In this document: one piece after another, positions 14,380 to 23,375 of the stretch
How the letters are laid out: every line of letters begins with the position of its first letter
Numbering within the stretch: the first letter of the stretch is position 1
Source: Lentzea albida
GTDB taxonomy: Bacteria > Actinomycetota > Actinomycetes > Mycobacteriales > Pseudonocardiaceae
Assembly: GCF_900111005.1 (NCBI RefSeq)
Contig: NZ_FOFV01000022.1
Coordinates: forward strand, 62,001 to 126,000
Length of the DNA: 64,000 nt
Reading direction: 5' to 3'
Translations under genes and position numbers: made by a program
Notes under the pieces: model-generated
What the model saw: only the letters and a program-made list of their open reading frames with translations
The model's database searches: none
What the model was told of the DNA's origin: nothing

Positions 14380-15210
14380 TCAGCGGTGGGCGTTGATGGT
14401 CTTCCGGATCCAGCCGGTGTAGGCGGTGGCGTTGGTGTACAGGCCCGGTCCGTTCGCGCAGGGCACGTCCTCGTCACCGGGGCCGGAGGTGACGCCGATC
14501 AGCTCCCACCGTCCCCACTTGCCGCGTTGGAGCTGAGGCCCGCCGGAGTCGCCGGAGCACGCCATGGCGCCGGCCTTCGGGCTCACCGTGCAGAGGCGGG
14601 TCCGGTTCGCGAAGCCGGGCGCGCACTCGGACTCGGCGCCGCGGCGGGTGTCGAGCTGCTGCAGCCGCTCCGCGAACTTCCACTCCTCCGGGCCGGACCC
14701 CTCGACCGTGGTGCCGAATCCCAGCAGCCGGGTCGGGGTGCCGGGCGCGCCGGCCCGGTCGGCGATCCGGATCGGCTGCTGCGCGACCGGGCGGTCGAGG
14801 CGCACCAAAGCGATGTCGTTGCGGTTGGGCTGCATTCCCGGCATCACCTCGTAGCCGGGGTGGCGCACCACGAGGTCGACGGTCCGGACGGTGCCGCCTG
14901 AGGTCCGGTGGTCGCTGCCGATGCGCACGGTCCCGTCCATCACCGCTCCTCCTTCGCCCTGGCCGGCGCAATGTGCCGCCGTGACGACCCACCGCGGGTG
15001 GATCAGCGACGCCCCGCACACGCCCTTGGCGTTGCCCGCGCTCGGCACGCTCATCGGGATCGAGCTCATGAACTGGTAGCGCTCGGAGGAGTCCTCCCCG
15101 TTGACGATGGCACCCGCGGTCCCGGCCGTCGCGGTGGCGGCGAACGCACCCGCCAGCAGGACACCGGCCACCCGGACCACTCCACGGCGAACGGACTTCA
15201 GTCTCGACAT
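14380..15210 (-). CDS. Secreted trypsin-like serine protease (S1)
   Basis: A 276-residue extracellular protease. The signal peptide (MSRLKSVRRGVVRVAGVLLA) ends near TAGA, directly followed by IVNGEDSS, so the mature N-terminus is the activated IVNG form without a propeptide. The catalytic triad is visible: His in VVTAAHC, Asp in RNDIALVRL, Ser in CSGDSGGPQL. Cysteine pairs match S1 proteases. The ATG at 15210 has GAGGGAAG upstream. It is divergent from the ECF sigma gene, so the shared 185-base region may carry a promoter controlled by that sigma factor; this is inference. Confidence 0.9.
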   Translation of the reverse strand: MSRLKSVRRGVVRVAGVLLAGAFAATATAGTAGAIVNGEDSSERYQFMSSIPMSVPSAGNAKGVCGASLIHPRWVVTAAHCAGQGEGGAVMDGTVRIGSDHRTSGGTVRTVDLVVRHPGYEVMPGMQPNRNDIALVRLDRPVAQQPIRIADRAGAPGTPTRLLGFGTTVEGSGPEEWKFAERLQQLDTRRGAESECAPGFANRTRLCTVSPKAGAMACSGDSGGPQLQRGKWGRWELIGVTSGPGDEDVPCANGPGLYTNATAYTGWIRKTINAHR

Positions 15211-15395
15211 GTTCTTCCCTCACAACGGAAACAGCGAACGAGACCAATGCTTTCCGTTCACCGTGGACGAGACCATGCAGGCAGCCCGCCTGTCGGCGTG
15301 GAGAGTTCTCGACCATCATCGGTGGAGCCTGCTCGACCCGTGTGACGCCCACCACAGTGAGGGGACGCCAGCGGGCCTGCGGACAAGTGGTGGAT

Positions 15396-15944
15396 GTGAC
15401 CAAGCCCAAGGAGCGCGTCGTCGACGACACGAGACCGGACCTCACCGGAGAGGACCCCGCCGCCGCGTTCGCTGCTCTCTTCGACAGCCACGCGTCGGCC
15501 CTGCGCGGGTACCTGGCCGGCCGGGTCGGTGTCGACACCGCGGACGACCTCGTGGCGGAGACGTTTCTCGTCGCCCTGCGCAGGCGGAAGGACTACGACC
15601 CCCTCACCGCCTCGGTGAGGGGGTGGCTTTACGGCATCGCCACGAACCTGCTGCGCAACCACATGCGCACCGAGCTGCGCAAGTACCGCGCCACCGAGCG
15701 GCTGAGCGCCGAGGCGGTGCAGAGCCATGACGCGCGCGTGGCCGCCCAGGTGGACGCCCAGCGGCAACTCGCCAGGGCGCTGCCGCGGTTGTCAGGGCAG
15801 GAGCGGGATCTGCTGTTGCTGACGTCGTGGGCGGGGCTGGACCCGTCCGAGGTCGCGACCGCGCTGAACCTGCCCGCCAGCACCGTCCGCTCGCGGCTGC
15901 ACCGCGTGCGGGAGAAGTTGCAGACGATGATCGGAGAACGGTGA
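15396..15944 (+). CDS. ECF-type RNA polymerase sigma factor
   Basis: About 182 residues. Region 2 (residues about 28-95) contains LFDSHASALRGYLAGRVG, DDLVAETFLVALRRR and VRGWLYGIATNLLRNH; region 4 (about 125-180) contains LSGQERDLLLLTSWAGL and LPASTVRSRLHRVREKL. It directs polymerase to a small regulon. The start is uncertain: GTGs at 15387, 15390 and 15396 are in frame and none has a strong ribosome site; I use the last. Its TGA overlaps the ATG of the next gene by one base (TGATG), a typical arrangement for an ECF factor and its membrane partner. Confidence 0.85.
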   Translation: MTKPKERVVDDTRPDLTGEDPAAAFAALFDSHASALRGYLAGRVGVDTADDLVAETFLVALRRRKDYDPLTASVRGWLYGIATNLLRNHMRTELRKYRATERLSAEAVQSHDARVAAQVDAQRQLARALPRLSGQERDLLLLTSWAGLDPSEVATALNLPASTVRSRLHRVREKLQTMIGER

Positions 15945-17005
15945 TGACCAATCTGGACGAGATGCTGGACCTCCTGCACCACGAGGACAGGACGAGCACC
16001 AGGCCGCTCGGTGACGTGCGCGCCAGGGTGCTCGAAGCCGCCTCCGCGAACGTCGTCCCGCTGCGCCGCAGGCGTGTCGCACCGGTCGCGGTGGCCGCTG
16101 CCGCGGCAGCACTCGTCGCCACCGGCGTCCTCGTGGTGAAGGCCAACGACGCGCCCTCGCAGGCGCCTCCCGTCGCGGCGGAATCAGCTGTGCGGCCGGA
16201 GGTTCGGCTGGTGTCCGCCGCCGGCGCGCTCGACGACGCCGCAGACAAGATCAAGACGGTGGACCAGCCGCTGGCACCCGGCCAGTACCGCCTGATCACG
16301 GAGCACGGCACGTACGCCCGCGGCATGATCGTCGGTCCGTCGCCGGACAAGGGCGGCACCTGGGCCGTCGAACTGACGTCGAAGACCTGGATCCCGGCCG
16401 ACGTCACCGGGGAGTGGCTGAACCGCCGCACGAAGGACGGAGAGGTGAAGTGGCTGGGCGGCAACGTCCCGCAGTCCGAGGTGCCGTTCAAGCTCGATGA
16501 CACCGACACCGGCGAGCGCAGGGGCGCGTGCGGCGACTTCTTCCCCAACGCCAGGCCGAAGAAGGTGTGCGGAAGCACGACCGACTGGGACTCCCCGGCG
16601 TTCTACGCCTCGTTGCCCCGCGACCCGGCGGCCCTCTACGACTGGCTGCGCTCCAGCACCGGTCAGCGCGGGTCGGCGCCGGTGTCGATGTTCGCCCTGG
16701 CCACCGAGATCCTCCGGGCCGGTCACATGCCCGCCGATCTGAGGGCCGGGTGGTACCGCGCGATCGCGAAGATCGACGGCGTCGTGCTGACCCCCGAGAA
16801 GGTGACGGTGGACGGCCGCACCGGTGTCGGGATCACGCTGATGGACCCGCGTGAACGCCTCGAGCTGGTCATTTCGCCGGAGACGGGCGACTTCATCGGG
16901 GACCGCACGATCGCGGGCCCGGAGAACGGCTACAGCTGGATTCCCGAGGGCACCGTGTTGAAGTCGGTGGCGATCACGACCGCGGTCGTCAACAGCATCG
17001 GCTGA
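15944..17005 (+). CDS. CU044_5270-type membrane protein, putative anti-sigma partner
   Basis: A 353-residue protein. The N-terminal cytoplasmic part (residues 1-44, MTNLDEMLDLLHHEDR) is followed by one membrane helix (about 45-65, Ala/Val-rich) and a large extracytoplasmic domain with QYRLITEHGTYARG, EWLNRRTKDGEVKWLGG and RLELVISPETGDFIG. Actinomycete proteins of this family are almost always encoded next to an ECF sigma factor and are thought to hold it at the membrane; that role is taken from the family and from the one-base overlap with the sigma gene. GGAGAA lies just upstream of the ATG. A hairpin terminator follows. Confidence 0.8.
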   Translation: MTNLDEMLDLLHHEDRTSTRPLGDVRARVLEAASANVVPLRRRRVAPVAVAAAAAALVATGVLVVKANDAPSQAPPVAAESAVRPEVRLVSAAGALDDAADKIKTVDQPLAPGQYRLITEHGTYARGMIVGPSPDKGGTWAVELTSKTWIPADVTGEWLNRRTKDGEVKWLGGNVPQSEVPFKLDDTDTGERRGACGDFFPNARPKKVCGSTTDWDSPAFYASLPRDPAALYDWLRSSTGQRGSAPVSMFALATEILRAGHMPADLRAGWYRAIAKIDGVVLTPEKVTVDGRTGVGITLMDPRERLELVISPETGDFIGDRTIAGPENGYSWIPEGTVLKSVAITTAVVNSIG

Positions 17006-17012
17006 TCGGGAC

Positions 17013-17062
17013 GGCGGAGCGGGCGGGGCGCGGTGGTGACGCTGCGGCCCGCTCGCTCCGCC
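17013..17062 (+). terminator. Hairpin terminator after the sigma/anti-sigma unit
   Basis: Arms GGCGGAGCG (17013-17021) and CGCTCCGCC (17054-17062), extended by an internal GGGC/GCCC pairing. It starts 8 bases after the stop at 17005. Confidence 0.65.
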
Positions 17063-17381
17063 GCGGGTCCTGCTCATCTGCTCAGCTCTGTGTTCGAGGT
17101 CTTCCCGTCATCGGGGTGGCCGAGCGCGTTCCGGTGACCAAGAGCCTTACCTCGACGTCCGCCTGGTGCGTGCTGGCCGCCGACGCGCCGATCCGGACCT
17201 CGGACCCGACGGGCAGCGTCCACCGCTCCACGGAGATCCGCGATCGGGTGCGACGCTCCCGACCGGCCCGCGCGGCAGCAGTGCACGCGCGGTACGGGCC
17301 TTGCCGAGCCGGGTTCGAGGGGTACTTTGTTTGTTTGGCGGGTGGTGCCTCGTGGGCCGGCACCCTCGAACGGGAGGGACC
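17063..17381. other. Intergenic region without a recognisable gene
   Basis: About 320 bases between the terminator and the AraC-type gene. Several frames are open, but none encodes a recognisable protein. The only clear signal is the GGGAGGGA ribosome site just before 17382. A promoter for the regulator must lie here but I cannot place it. Confidence 0.5.
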
Positions 17382-18359
17382 GTGGTCGAGCCGGCGACGA
17401 TTCCCGTCGAGCGTCTGCGGCGGGTGGCTCGTGACGAGGACGAGGCCGCCGACATCCTGCGGACGATGTACAGCAACGCCGTCACCGGTGTCCGCTCGCC
17501 CGCCGGTGCCACGGAGTACTCGTTCAGCTCGGCGGTGGCCGGGCGCGTGCGGTGTGACCACGTCCGCAACACCTTCCCGTTCCGGACCACCTTCGACCCG
17601 TTCGAGCAGCTGGTCTTCTTCTGCTTCCGGATCGGTGCCGCCCGCGTCGGCGACGGCGGCTCGGAACAGGTGTTCGGTCTGGGCGACCACGCCCTTTACC
17701 GGCGTGACGCCGCTCAGCACGTGGACACCGCCGCGTTCGACGTCAGGCTGCTCGTCCTGCCGTGGGACGCGGTCTCCGTCGCAGCCGGACACCGCACCGG
17801 CCTGCCGGCACGCGGACTGCGGTTCACGTCGATGCGACCTGTCTCGTCCGCGATGGCCGCCTACTGGACGAGGATCACCACCCTGATCCACGACGACTTC
17901 GCCGCCGACGACCCCTCGGCCGCGAACCCGCTGATCAACGAGCACCTGCTGCAGACCGCGGCGACCGCCGCCCTGATGGTGTTCCCCAACCCGACCATGA
18001 CCGCCGAGCACCTGCGAGGCCCGGGGTGGACAGCGCCCGCGTCACTGCGTCGCGCGGTCGCCTTCATCGAGGCCCACGCCCACGAACCCGTCACCCTCAC
18101 CGAGATCGCCGCCGCGGCCGGCACCAGCGGACGCGCCGTCCAGCACGCCTTCGGCCGTCATTTCGACATCACCCCGACCGGGTACCTGCGTCGGATCCGG
18201 CTGCGGCGGGCGCACGAGGACCTGCTCGCCGCAGACCCCACCACCGGCGCCACGGTCGCGGAGATCGCCGCCCGCTGGGGTTTCGCGAAACCCGGCAACT
18301 TCGCGGTCGCGTACCGGAAGGCGTACGGCGTCCCGCCCAGCCACACGCTGCGGAGCTGA
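17382..18359 (+). CDS. AraC-family transcriptional regulator (cupin-type N-terminus)
   Basis: A 325-residue regulator. The N-terminal domain (about 20-200) contains YSFSSAVAGRVRCDHVRNTF and a beta-rich DFRL-type sensor of the AraC-binding-like class. The C-terminal domain (about 215-320) has two helix-turn-helix units: VTLTEIAAAAGTSGRAVQHA and ATVAEIAARWGFAKPGNFAV, followed by YRKAYGVPPSHTLR. The GTG at 17382 was chosen because GGGAGGGA lies just upstream. No clear target gene adjoins it: the sigma unit precedes it and a DNA ligase follows on the same strand. Ligand and regulon unknown. Confidence 0.85.
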   Translation: MVEPATIPVERLRRVARDEDEAADILRTMYSNAVTGVRSPAGATEYSFSSAVAGRVRCDHVRNTFPFRTTFDPFEQLVFFCFRIGAARVGDGGSEQVFGLGDHALYRRDAAQHVDTAAFDVRLLVLPWDAVSVAAGHRTGLPARGLRFTSMRPVSSAMAAYWTRITTLIHDDFAADDPSAANPLINEHLLQTAATAALMVFPNPTMTAEHLRGPGWTAPASLRRAVAFIEAHAHEPVTLTEIAAAAGTSGRAVQHAFGRHFDITPTGYLRRIRLRRAHEDLLAADPTTGATVAEIAARWGFAKPGNFAVAYRKAYGVPPSHTLRS

Positions 18360-18669
18360 CTGGACGTCACGGACGCAGATCCCGCCGAACCGGACCTGCC
18401 CCCGCTCCACGGCGCCGCTGATGCGCATCGCGGTGTGGACCGGGAGCACGCCCGTGGCCGGCCCAGGACCAGTGCGCCGGAGATCGGTCGCGGCTGATCG
18501 TCACGTGGTCCACGGCGTCGCTCCTCGTCACCCGGCCGACGGGCTTCCGCGGCCACGCACGGTGCTTCGCGGAGGTCGTACCGCGGTGGTCGGCCGCCTC
18601 CTCGTGTCGCGACCTCGTGAATTCTCGCCGACCATGACTACGCGAGGAGGAAGCGGAGGAGGTGGCGAG
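18360..18669. other. Intergenic region without a recognisable gene
   Basis: About 310 bases between the AraC gene and the DNA ligase. Frames open on both strands look like non-coding GC-rich sequence. The tract GAGGAGGAAGCGGAGGAGG (about 18643-18662) holds the ribosome site of the ligase. Nothing else seen. Confidence 0.45.
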
Positions 18670-19662
18670 ATGGGAAGCGCAGCGCCGGCGAACCGGCCGC
18701 TGGACCTCGTCCGGCCCATGCTCGCCACGCCGGGCACCGCCCCGCGGGACGACGGCTGGGCCGTGGAGTTCAAATGGGACGGTTACCGGGGCGTCGCCCA
18801 CTGCCAGGGATGCGATGTGCGGTTGATCAGCCGCAACGACCTCGACTTCATGCCCCGCTTCCCCGAGCTGAACATCCTGCCCGACCTGCTGCGCAACCGG
18901 ACCGCCGTGCTCGACGGCGAGATCGTGGCGCTCGACGAGCACGGCCGCCCGAACTTCGGGTTGTTGCAGCAGCGCGACAAGGCCGCGCCGGGTGTGCGCG
19001 AGCTGCGGCCGAGCCGGCCCCGCATCGCGTACTTCGTGTTCGACCTGCTGCACCTGGACGGGCGGTCGCTGGTGTCGAAGCCGTACGACGTGCGCCGGGC
19101 GATGCTGGTCGACCTGGGTCTGCCCGGCGAGCACGCGGTGCAGGTGCCGCCGAGCTTCCCGGACACCGAGCCCGAGGACGTGCTGCGCGTCGCGAGCCAG
19201 TACGGGTTCGAGGGCATCGTCTCGAAGCGGATCAAGTCCCGCTACGAGCCCGGCCGACGGTCACCCGCCTGGGTGAAAACACCGTTCCGGTACACCCAGG
19301 AGGTCGTCATCGGCGGATGGCGCGCGGGCCAGGGCAACCGCGCGGGCAAGATCGGCTCCTTGCTGCTCGGAGCTCATGACGAGCAAGGCCGTCTCGTGTA
19401 CGTCGGCCACGTCGGAACCGGCTTCAGCCAGGTGGTCCTCGCCGAGTTGCAGGGACAGCTGACGAGGCTGGAACGGGCCACCAGCCCGTTCGGCGTCGAG
19501 GTGCCGCGCGAGCACGCCCGCGACGCGCGGTGGGTCGAACCGAGGCTGGTGGGCGAGGTGGAGTTCCGCCAGTGGACGTCGGACGGGCGGTTGCGGCACC
19601 CGGCGTGGCGCGGGATGCGTCCTGACCGGGATCCGGTCAGCGTGGTGCTGCCCTCCACGTGA
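18670..19662 (+). CDS. ATP-dependent DNA ligase (LigD ligase-domain type)
   Basis: A 330-residue ligase that seals DNA nicks through a lysyl-AMP intermediate. The adenylation domain carries the nucleophile motif EFKWDGYRG, then DGEIVALD, FDLLHLDG, EGIVSKR and AWVKTP; the C-terminal OB domain contains YVGHVGTGF. It matches the ligase module of LigD-type end-joining proteins, but without polymerase or nuclease modules and with no Ku gene nearby. The ATG at 18670 sits behind GGAGGAGG; an ATG 12 codons earlier has no such site. Could support non-homologous end joining or stress repair. Confidence 0.88.
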   Translation: MGSAAPANRPLDLVRPMLATPGTAPRDDGWAVEFKWDGYRGVAHCQGCDVRLISRNDLDFMPRFPELNILPDLLRNRTAVLDGEIVALDEHGRPNFGLLQQRDKAAPGVRELRPSRPRIAYFVFDLLHLDGRSLVSKPYDVRRAMLVDLGLPGEHAVQVPPSFPDTEPEDVLRVASQYGFEGIVSKRIKSRYEPGRRSPAWVKTPFRYTQEVVIGGWRAGQGNRAGKIGSLLLGAHDEQGRLVYVGHVGTGFSQVVLAELQGQLTRLERATSPFGVEVPREHARDARWVEPRLVGEVEFRQWTSDGRLRHPAWRGMRPDRDPVSVVLPST

Positions 19663-19779
19663 TGAGGCCGGCGCAGCGGGCTGGTGCTCGCGCAGCACGT
19701 GGCTGGTGGTGGAGGTGTTCACGATCCCCGGCAGAGGCCGTCCGACGCTCGATTCCGATACCGGTGGGCGAACTGGCTG

Positions 19780-20487
19780 CTACCGGGCACTCCGCAGCAG
19801 CGGGCGGATCAGGTCGTGGATGTGCGGGGACGGTTCGAGGCCGAGCTCGGTTCGCAGCAGCCTCCGGTACCTCTGGAACTGGCGCACCGCCTGCGCGGGG
19901 TTGCCGTCGGCGAGGTGGAGTTCGACGAGGGTTCGGTGCGCGCTCTCGCGCAACGGGTCGGTTTGAACGGCGGCGAGCGCGGCTTCGTGTGCGTGGTGGC
20001 GGTCGCCGGTGGCCAGGAAGTTCTCGCTGAGCGCTTCCAACGCCCGCAGCCTGGCCTGGTGCCACCAGTCCTGTTCGGCCAGCACCCACGGCTGTGCCCA
20101 CCCGGGAAGCAGTTCCGCCTTGAGCACGGTCACCGCGTCCGGGCTCGCGCCTGGATCCGCCGTCAGTGCGCAGGCCCGGTGGAAGTCGACGTCGACCTCC
20201 ACCCCCAGCGTCAGCACGTCGTCCGCGGCCACGACCAGCGGAGCCGGTTTGCCCAACCGCCACAACGACGACCGAAGGCACGCGGCCGCACGACGTGCGG
20301 TGGCCTCCGGCCAGAGCAGTGCCGCGGCCACGCCACGGGGAACGGGGCTTTCACGCAGAGCGAGGAGCGCCAGCAGCCTCTGCGCGCCGGGCACGACGTG
20401 GACCGGGGTCGGCCCGAATCCCAGCCGGAATCCACCGAGCAACTGGATGTGCGGCCGGGGATCCGGCGTGAAGGTCAGTCCGGTCAT
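19780..20487 (-). CDS. Short BTAD (SARP-type) transcriptional activator
   Basis: A 235-residue regulator. The N-terminal winged helix (residues 10-95, IQLLGGFRLGFGPTPVHVVP, QRLLALLALRESPVPRGVAA) is followed by a bacterial transcriptional-activation domain of TPR-like helices (about 100-235, LLPGWAQPWVLAEQDWWHQA, LRESAHRTLVELHLADGNPA). This is the short AfsR/DnrI-like class, without ATPase or sensor. Divergent from the Mn catalase gene over a 196-base gap, so it might control the manganese unit; SARP proteins also activate antibiotic clusters. No heptamer repeats could be assigned. Confidence 0.85.
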   Translation of the reverse strand: MTGLTFTPDPRPHIQLLGGFRLGFGPTPVHVVPGAQRLLALLALRESPVPRGVAAALLWPEATARRAAACLRSSLWRLGKPAPLVVAADDVLTLGVEVDVDFHRACALTADPGASPDAVTVLKAELLPGWAQPWVLAEQDWWHQARLRALEALSENFLATGDRHHAHEAALAAVQTDPLRESAHRTLVELHLADGNPAQAVRQFQRYRRLLRTELGLEPSPHIHDLIRPLLRSAR

Positions 20488-20683
20488 GTCGCGGTTCGCT
20501 CCTCTCCCGTGTCAGGAGTCGCCGGGTGCCCGATCGCGGCGGGCTCACACCCCCGCGGCGTCGAATTGCTCCAGCCTGACCAGCCGCGGTGACGCGGTCG
20601 TGTCCCGCTGGTGGCGAAGCGGAACCGCGCCGGTCACGGTCGCCGCCTAGCTTCGCCGTGGAGTCACACCCCATGGAGGCACG

Positions 20684-21547
20684 ATGTTTCTGCACACCAG
20701 CAGGTTGCAGTTCGAGGCGAAGCCGGATCGGCCGGACGCGCACTACGCCCGCAAGCTCCAGGAGCTGATCGGCGGCGCGTTCGGCGAGATGACCGTGACG
20801 ATGCAGTACCTGTTCCAGGGCTGGAACTGCCGGATGGAGGGCAAGTACAAGGATCTGATCATGGACGTGGCCACCGAGGAGATCGGGCACGTCGAGATGC
20901 TCGCGACGATGGTGGCCCGGTTGCTCGAGAACGCCCCTTCGGAGGCGACCGACGAGGTGGCGGCGAAGGACCCCGTCGTCGCGGCGGTGCTCGGGGGCAT
21001 GGACCCGCAGCAGGCGATCGTCAGCGGTGGCGGCCCGACCCTGTCGGACAGCAACGGCGTGCCGTGGAACGGCCGCTACATCATCGCGAGCGGCAACCTG
21101 ATGGCCGACTTCCGTGCGAACGTGGCGGCCGAGGCGCAGGGCAGGCTGCAGACCGCGCGGCTGTACAACATGACCGACGACCAGGGCGTCCGCGACATGC
21201 TGCGGTTCAACCTCGCGCGCGACACGGCCCACCAGAACATGTGGCTCGCCGCGATCGAGGAACTGCAGGAGGACGGCCTCGAAGGCCCGATCGCGCCGAG
21301 CGCGCTGTTCGACGAGGAGAACGCCGAGCACGCCGGCACGATCTGGCACAACTCCGACGGGGCGCTGGGAGCCGAAGGCGGCTGGGCGTCCGGTACGGCG
21401 CCGGACGGTGTGCACGAGTTCTCCTACGTGATGGATCCGGAGCCGCTGGGCGGCCACGCGTCCGCACCGAAGCCGGATCCGCTGTTGTACGCGACCAGTC
21501 CGGCGAACCTGGGGCTGATCGAGAAGGCCATCCGCAAGCTCACCTGA
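20684..21547 (+). CDS. Manganese catalase
   Basis: A 287-residue dimanganese catalase that disproportionates hydrogen peroxide without haem. The four-helix ferritin-like core shows the ligand motifs FGEMTVTMQYLFQGWNC, ATEEIGHVEM (Glu-x-x-His), AEAQGRLQTARL and ARDTAHQNMW. The C-terminal tail ends SPANLGLIEKAIRKLT. Start ATG at 20684 after a GGAGG-like site (ATGGAGGCACG). It leads an apparent operon with an Nramp manganese importer 14 bases downstream, so supply of the metal and the enzyme that needs it are co-expressed. No Mn riboswitch was recognised upstream. Confidence 0.92.
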   Translation: MFLHTSRLQFEAKPDRPDAHYARKLQELIGGAFGEMTVTMQYLFQGWNCRMEGKYKDLIMDVATEEIGHVEMLATMVARLLENAPSEATDEVAAKDPVVAAVLGGMDPQQAIVSGGGPTLSDSNGVPWNGRYIIASGNLMADFRANVAAEAQGRLQTARLYNMTDDQGVRDMLRFNLARDTAHQNMWLAAIEELQEDGLEGPIAPSALFDEENAEHAGTIWHNSDGALGAEGGWASGTAPDGVHEFSYVMDPEPLGGHASAPKPDPLLYATSPANLGLIEKAIRKLT

Positions 21548-21561
21548 GGAGGGTCTTGAAG

Positions 21562-22782
21562 ATGGTCGGCATCACGATGCCAGCACGTTTCCGGTCTGCC
21601 GCGGTAGTCATGGGGCCCGCGTTCGTCGTCGCGGTCGCGTACGTCGACCCCGGCAACTTCGCGACCAACATGGCGGGCGGCGCGACACACGGATACCTGT
21701 TGTTGTGGGTGATCGTCAGCGCGAGTCTGCTGGCGATGTTCGTCCAGTACCAGTCGGCGAAGCTCGGCATCGTGACCGGCCGGAACCTGCCTGAGCTCTG
21801 CCGCGAGCACTACCCGCGTCCGGTGACCCGGTTGTTGTGGGTGCAGGCGGAGCTGGTGGCGATGGCCACCGACCTGGCGGAGTTCGTCGGTGCGGCGGTG
21901 GCGCTGAACCTGTTGTTCGGCGTGCCGCTGCTGCCGGCGGCGCTGATCACCGCGGTGGTGTCCTTCGGCATCCTCGCTCTCGCGCCACTGCGCAGGCGCC
22001 GGTTCGAGTCCGTGATCATCGGACTGCTCGCGATCGTGCTCGGAGGATTTCTCTACCAGACCTTGCACCTCGGCCCGCTGACCGGCGCGGCGGCCGGGCT
22101 GGTGCCGGGGTTCGCCGGCGTCGACAGCGTCCTGCTCGCGACCGGCATGCTCGGCGCGACGGTGATGCCGCACGTGATCTACCTGCACTCCGCGTTGACC
22201 CAACGCCACCACAGCCCGAGTCCTGACGGGCAGCGCAGGGCGTTGACCGCCAGCCGCACGGACATAGTCGTGGCACTGGGCATCGCCGGAATGGTGAACG
22301 TGAGCATGCTCGTGGTGGCGGCCGGAGCGTTCCACCAGACCGGTGCGCCGCGGGAGTCCCTGGAGGACATGCACTCGGGTCTGGGCCAGCTGCTCGGTCC
22401 TGGTGCGGCACTGGCGTTCGCCCTGGCACTGCTCGCCTCCGGGCTCGCCGCGTCGAGCGTGGGCACCTACTCCGGACAGGTGATCATGGAGGGGTACCTG
22501 CGCAGGCGTGTTCCGCTGTGGCTGCGCCGGGCGGTGACCATGGCGCCGGCACTCGCGGTGTTGTCGTTCGGTGTCGATCCCACGAAAGCGCTGGTGTTGA
22601 GCCAGGTCGTGCTCTCGTTCGGCATCCCGTTCGCGTTGGTCCCCCTGGTCCTGCTGGCCAGGCGCGCCGACGTGATGGGCGCGGCGGTCAACCGCAGGGG
22701 CGTCACGGCGATCGGCGCGGCGGCGGCTTTCGTGATCTCGGCGCTGAACCTGTTCCTGCTGGTGCGGACGGTGACGGGATGA
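21562..22782 (+). CDS. Nramp-family manganese/divalent metal transporter
   Basis: A 406-residue inner-membrane, proton-coupled importer with about 11 membrane helices. The two metal-site motifs are present: DPGNFATNMAGG in helix 1 and VMPHVIYLHSALT in helix 6, including the Met that favours Mn over alkaline-earth ions. The ATG at 21562 is preceded by GAGGAGGG (21546-21553). Placed directly behind the Mn catalase, it most likely imports the Mn that enzyme needs under oxidative stress. Its stop overlaps the ATG of the DUF2243 gene by four bases (ATGA). Confidence 0.9.
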   Translation: MVGITMPARFRSAAVVMGPAFVVAVAYVDPGNFATNMAGGATHGYLLLWVIVSASLLAMFVQYQSAKLGIVTGRNLPELCREHYPRPVTRLLWVQAELVAMATDLAEFVGAAVALNLLFGVPLLPAALITAVVSFGILALAPLRRRRFESVIIGLLAIVLGGFLYQTLHLGPLTGAAAGLVPGFAGVDSVLLATGMLGATVMPHVIYLHSALTQRHHSPSPDGQRRALTASRTDIVVALGIAGMVNVSMLVVAAGAFHQTGAPRESLEDMHSGLGQLLGPGAALAFALALLASGLAASSVGTYSGQVIMEGYLRRRVPLWLRRAVTMAPALAVLSFGVDPTKALVLSQVVLSFGIPFALVPLVLLARRADVMGAAVNRRGVTAIGAAAAFVISALNLFLLVRTVTG

Positions 22783-23237
22783 GGCGGGTCGATCGTGCGG
22801 CTCTCGTGCTGGGGCTGGGCGTCGGGGGGTTCGTCGACGGCATCGTGATCCACCAGTTGCTCGGCTGGCACCACATGCTGTCCGGGTGGTATCCGCTCGA
22901 CGACGTGCACCTCATGATGGTCGGTGACGGGCTGTTCCACCTGTTCTGCCTGCTGCTCGTGCTGGCCGGCATCGCGATGCTCAACCGGCGGCCGCCTCTG
23001 CGCACCGCGGTGCTGGCGGGAGGGATGCTCACCGGGTGGGGTGTCTTCAACCTCGTCGAGGGCGTGGTGGACCACCACCTCCTGGGCCTGCACCACGTCA
23101 GGCACGGAGCTGACGAGCTGATCTACGACATCGCCTTCCTGGTGGTGGGCGTGGTGCTCGTCGTGGCCGGGGTTCTCATGAGCAGAAGTGTCCGGTCGGC
23201 CGACGGGTCCGCTGGAACAGGAGTCGTCCCCCGGTGA
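22779..23237 (+). CDS. DUF2243 membrane protein
   Basis: A 152-residue protein with four predicted membrane helices and many histidines at the helix ends (GIVIHQLLGWHHM, HLMMVGDGLFHLFCL, VVDHHLLGLHHVRHG). These match DUF2243, whose function is unknown; the His clusters suggest metal binding. Translationally coupled to the Nramp gene (ATGA overlap), so it probably belongs to manganese or peroxide handling. The metal link is inference from context. Confidence 0.8.
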   Translation: MRRVDRAALVLGLGVGGFVDGIVIHQLLGWHHMLSGWYPLDDVHLMMVGDGLFHLFCLLLVLAGIAMLNRRPPLRTAVLAGGMLTGWGVFNLVEGVVDHHLLGLHHVRHGADELIYDIAFLVVGVVLVVAGVLMSRSVRSADGSAGTGVVPR

Positions 23238-23276
23238 GGGGGCGAGACACGTTCACAACGAAGGAGCGATCGTTCA

Positions 23277-23375
23277 TGCCTGTTCCCGTCGCTGACTTGA
23301 AAGCGCTGCTCCAGTCGGATCGGTCGGACGCGGCTTTGGTTCTCGTGGAGGGCGGCTATGTGGTTGCGGGCGACC
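23277..23375 (+). pseudogene. 5' fragment of an unidentified gene, truncated at a deletion junction
   Basis: A proper start exists: GAAGGAG ribosome site, ATG at 23277, and a protein-like beginning MPVPVADLKALLQSDRSDAA followed by LVLVEGGYVVA. After about 31 residues the frame enters sequence that is plainly the reverse strand of a truncated hydrolase gene (Arg/Pro-rich translation). I do not recognise the family. The gene probably was the fourth member of the manganese unit before a deletion removed its 3' part. Confidence 0.6.

Noticed and set aside
17116..17381. Possible coding extension upstream of the AraC gene
   Set aside because: No family similarity and no ribosome site, while GGGAGGGA precedes the GTG at 17382.
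20488..20683. yybP-type manganese riboswitch before the Mn catalase
   Set aside because: The leader is short and I could not find the conserved loop motifs of that riboswitch class.
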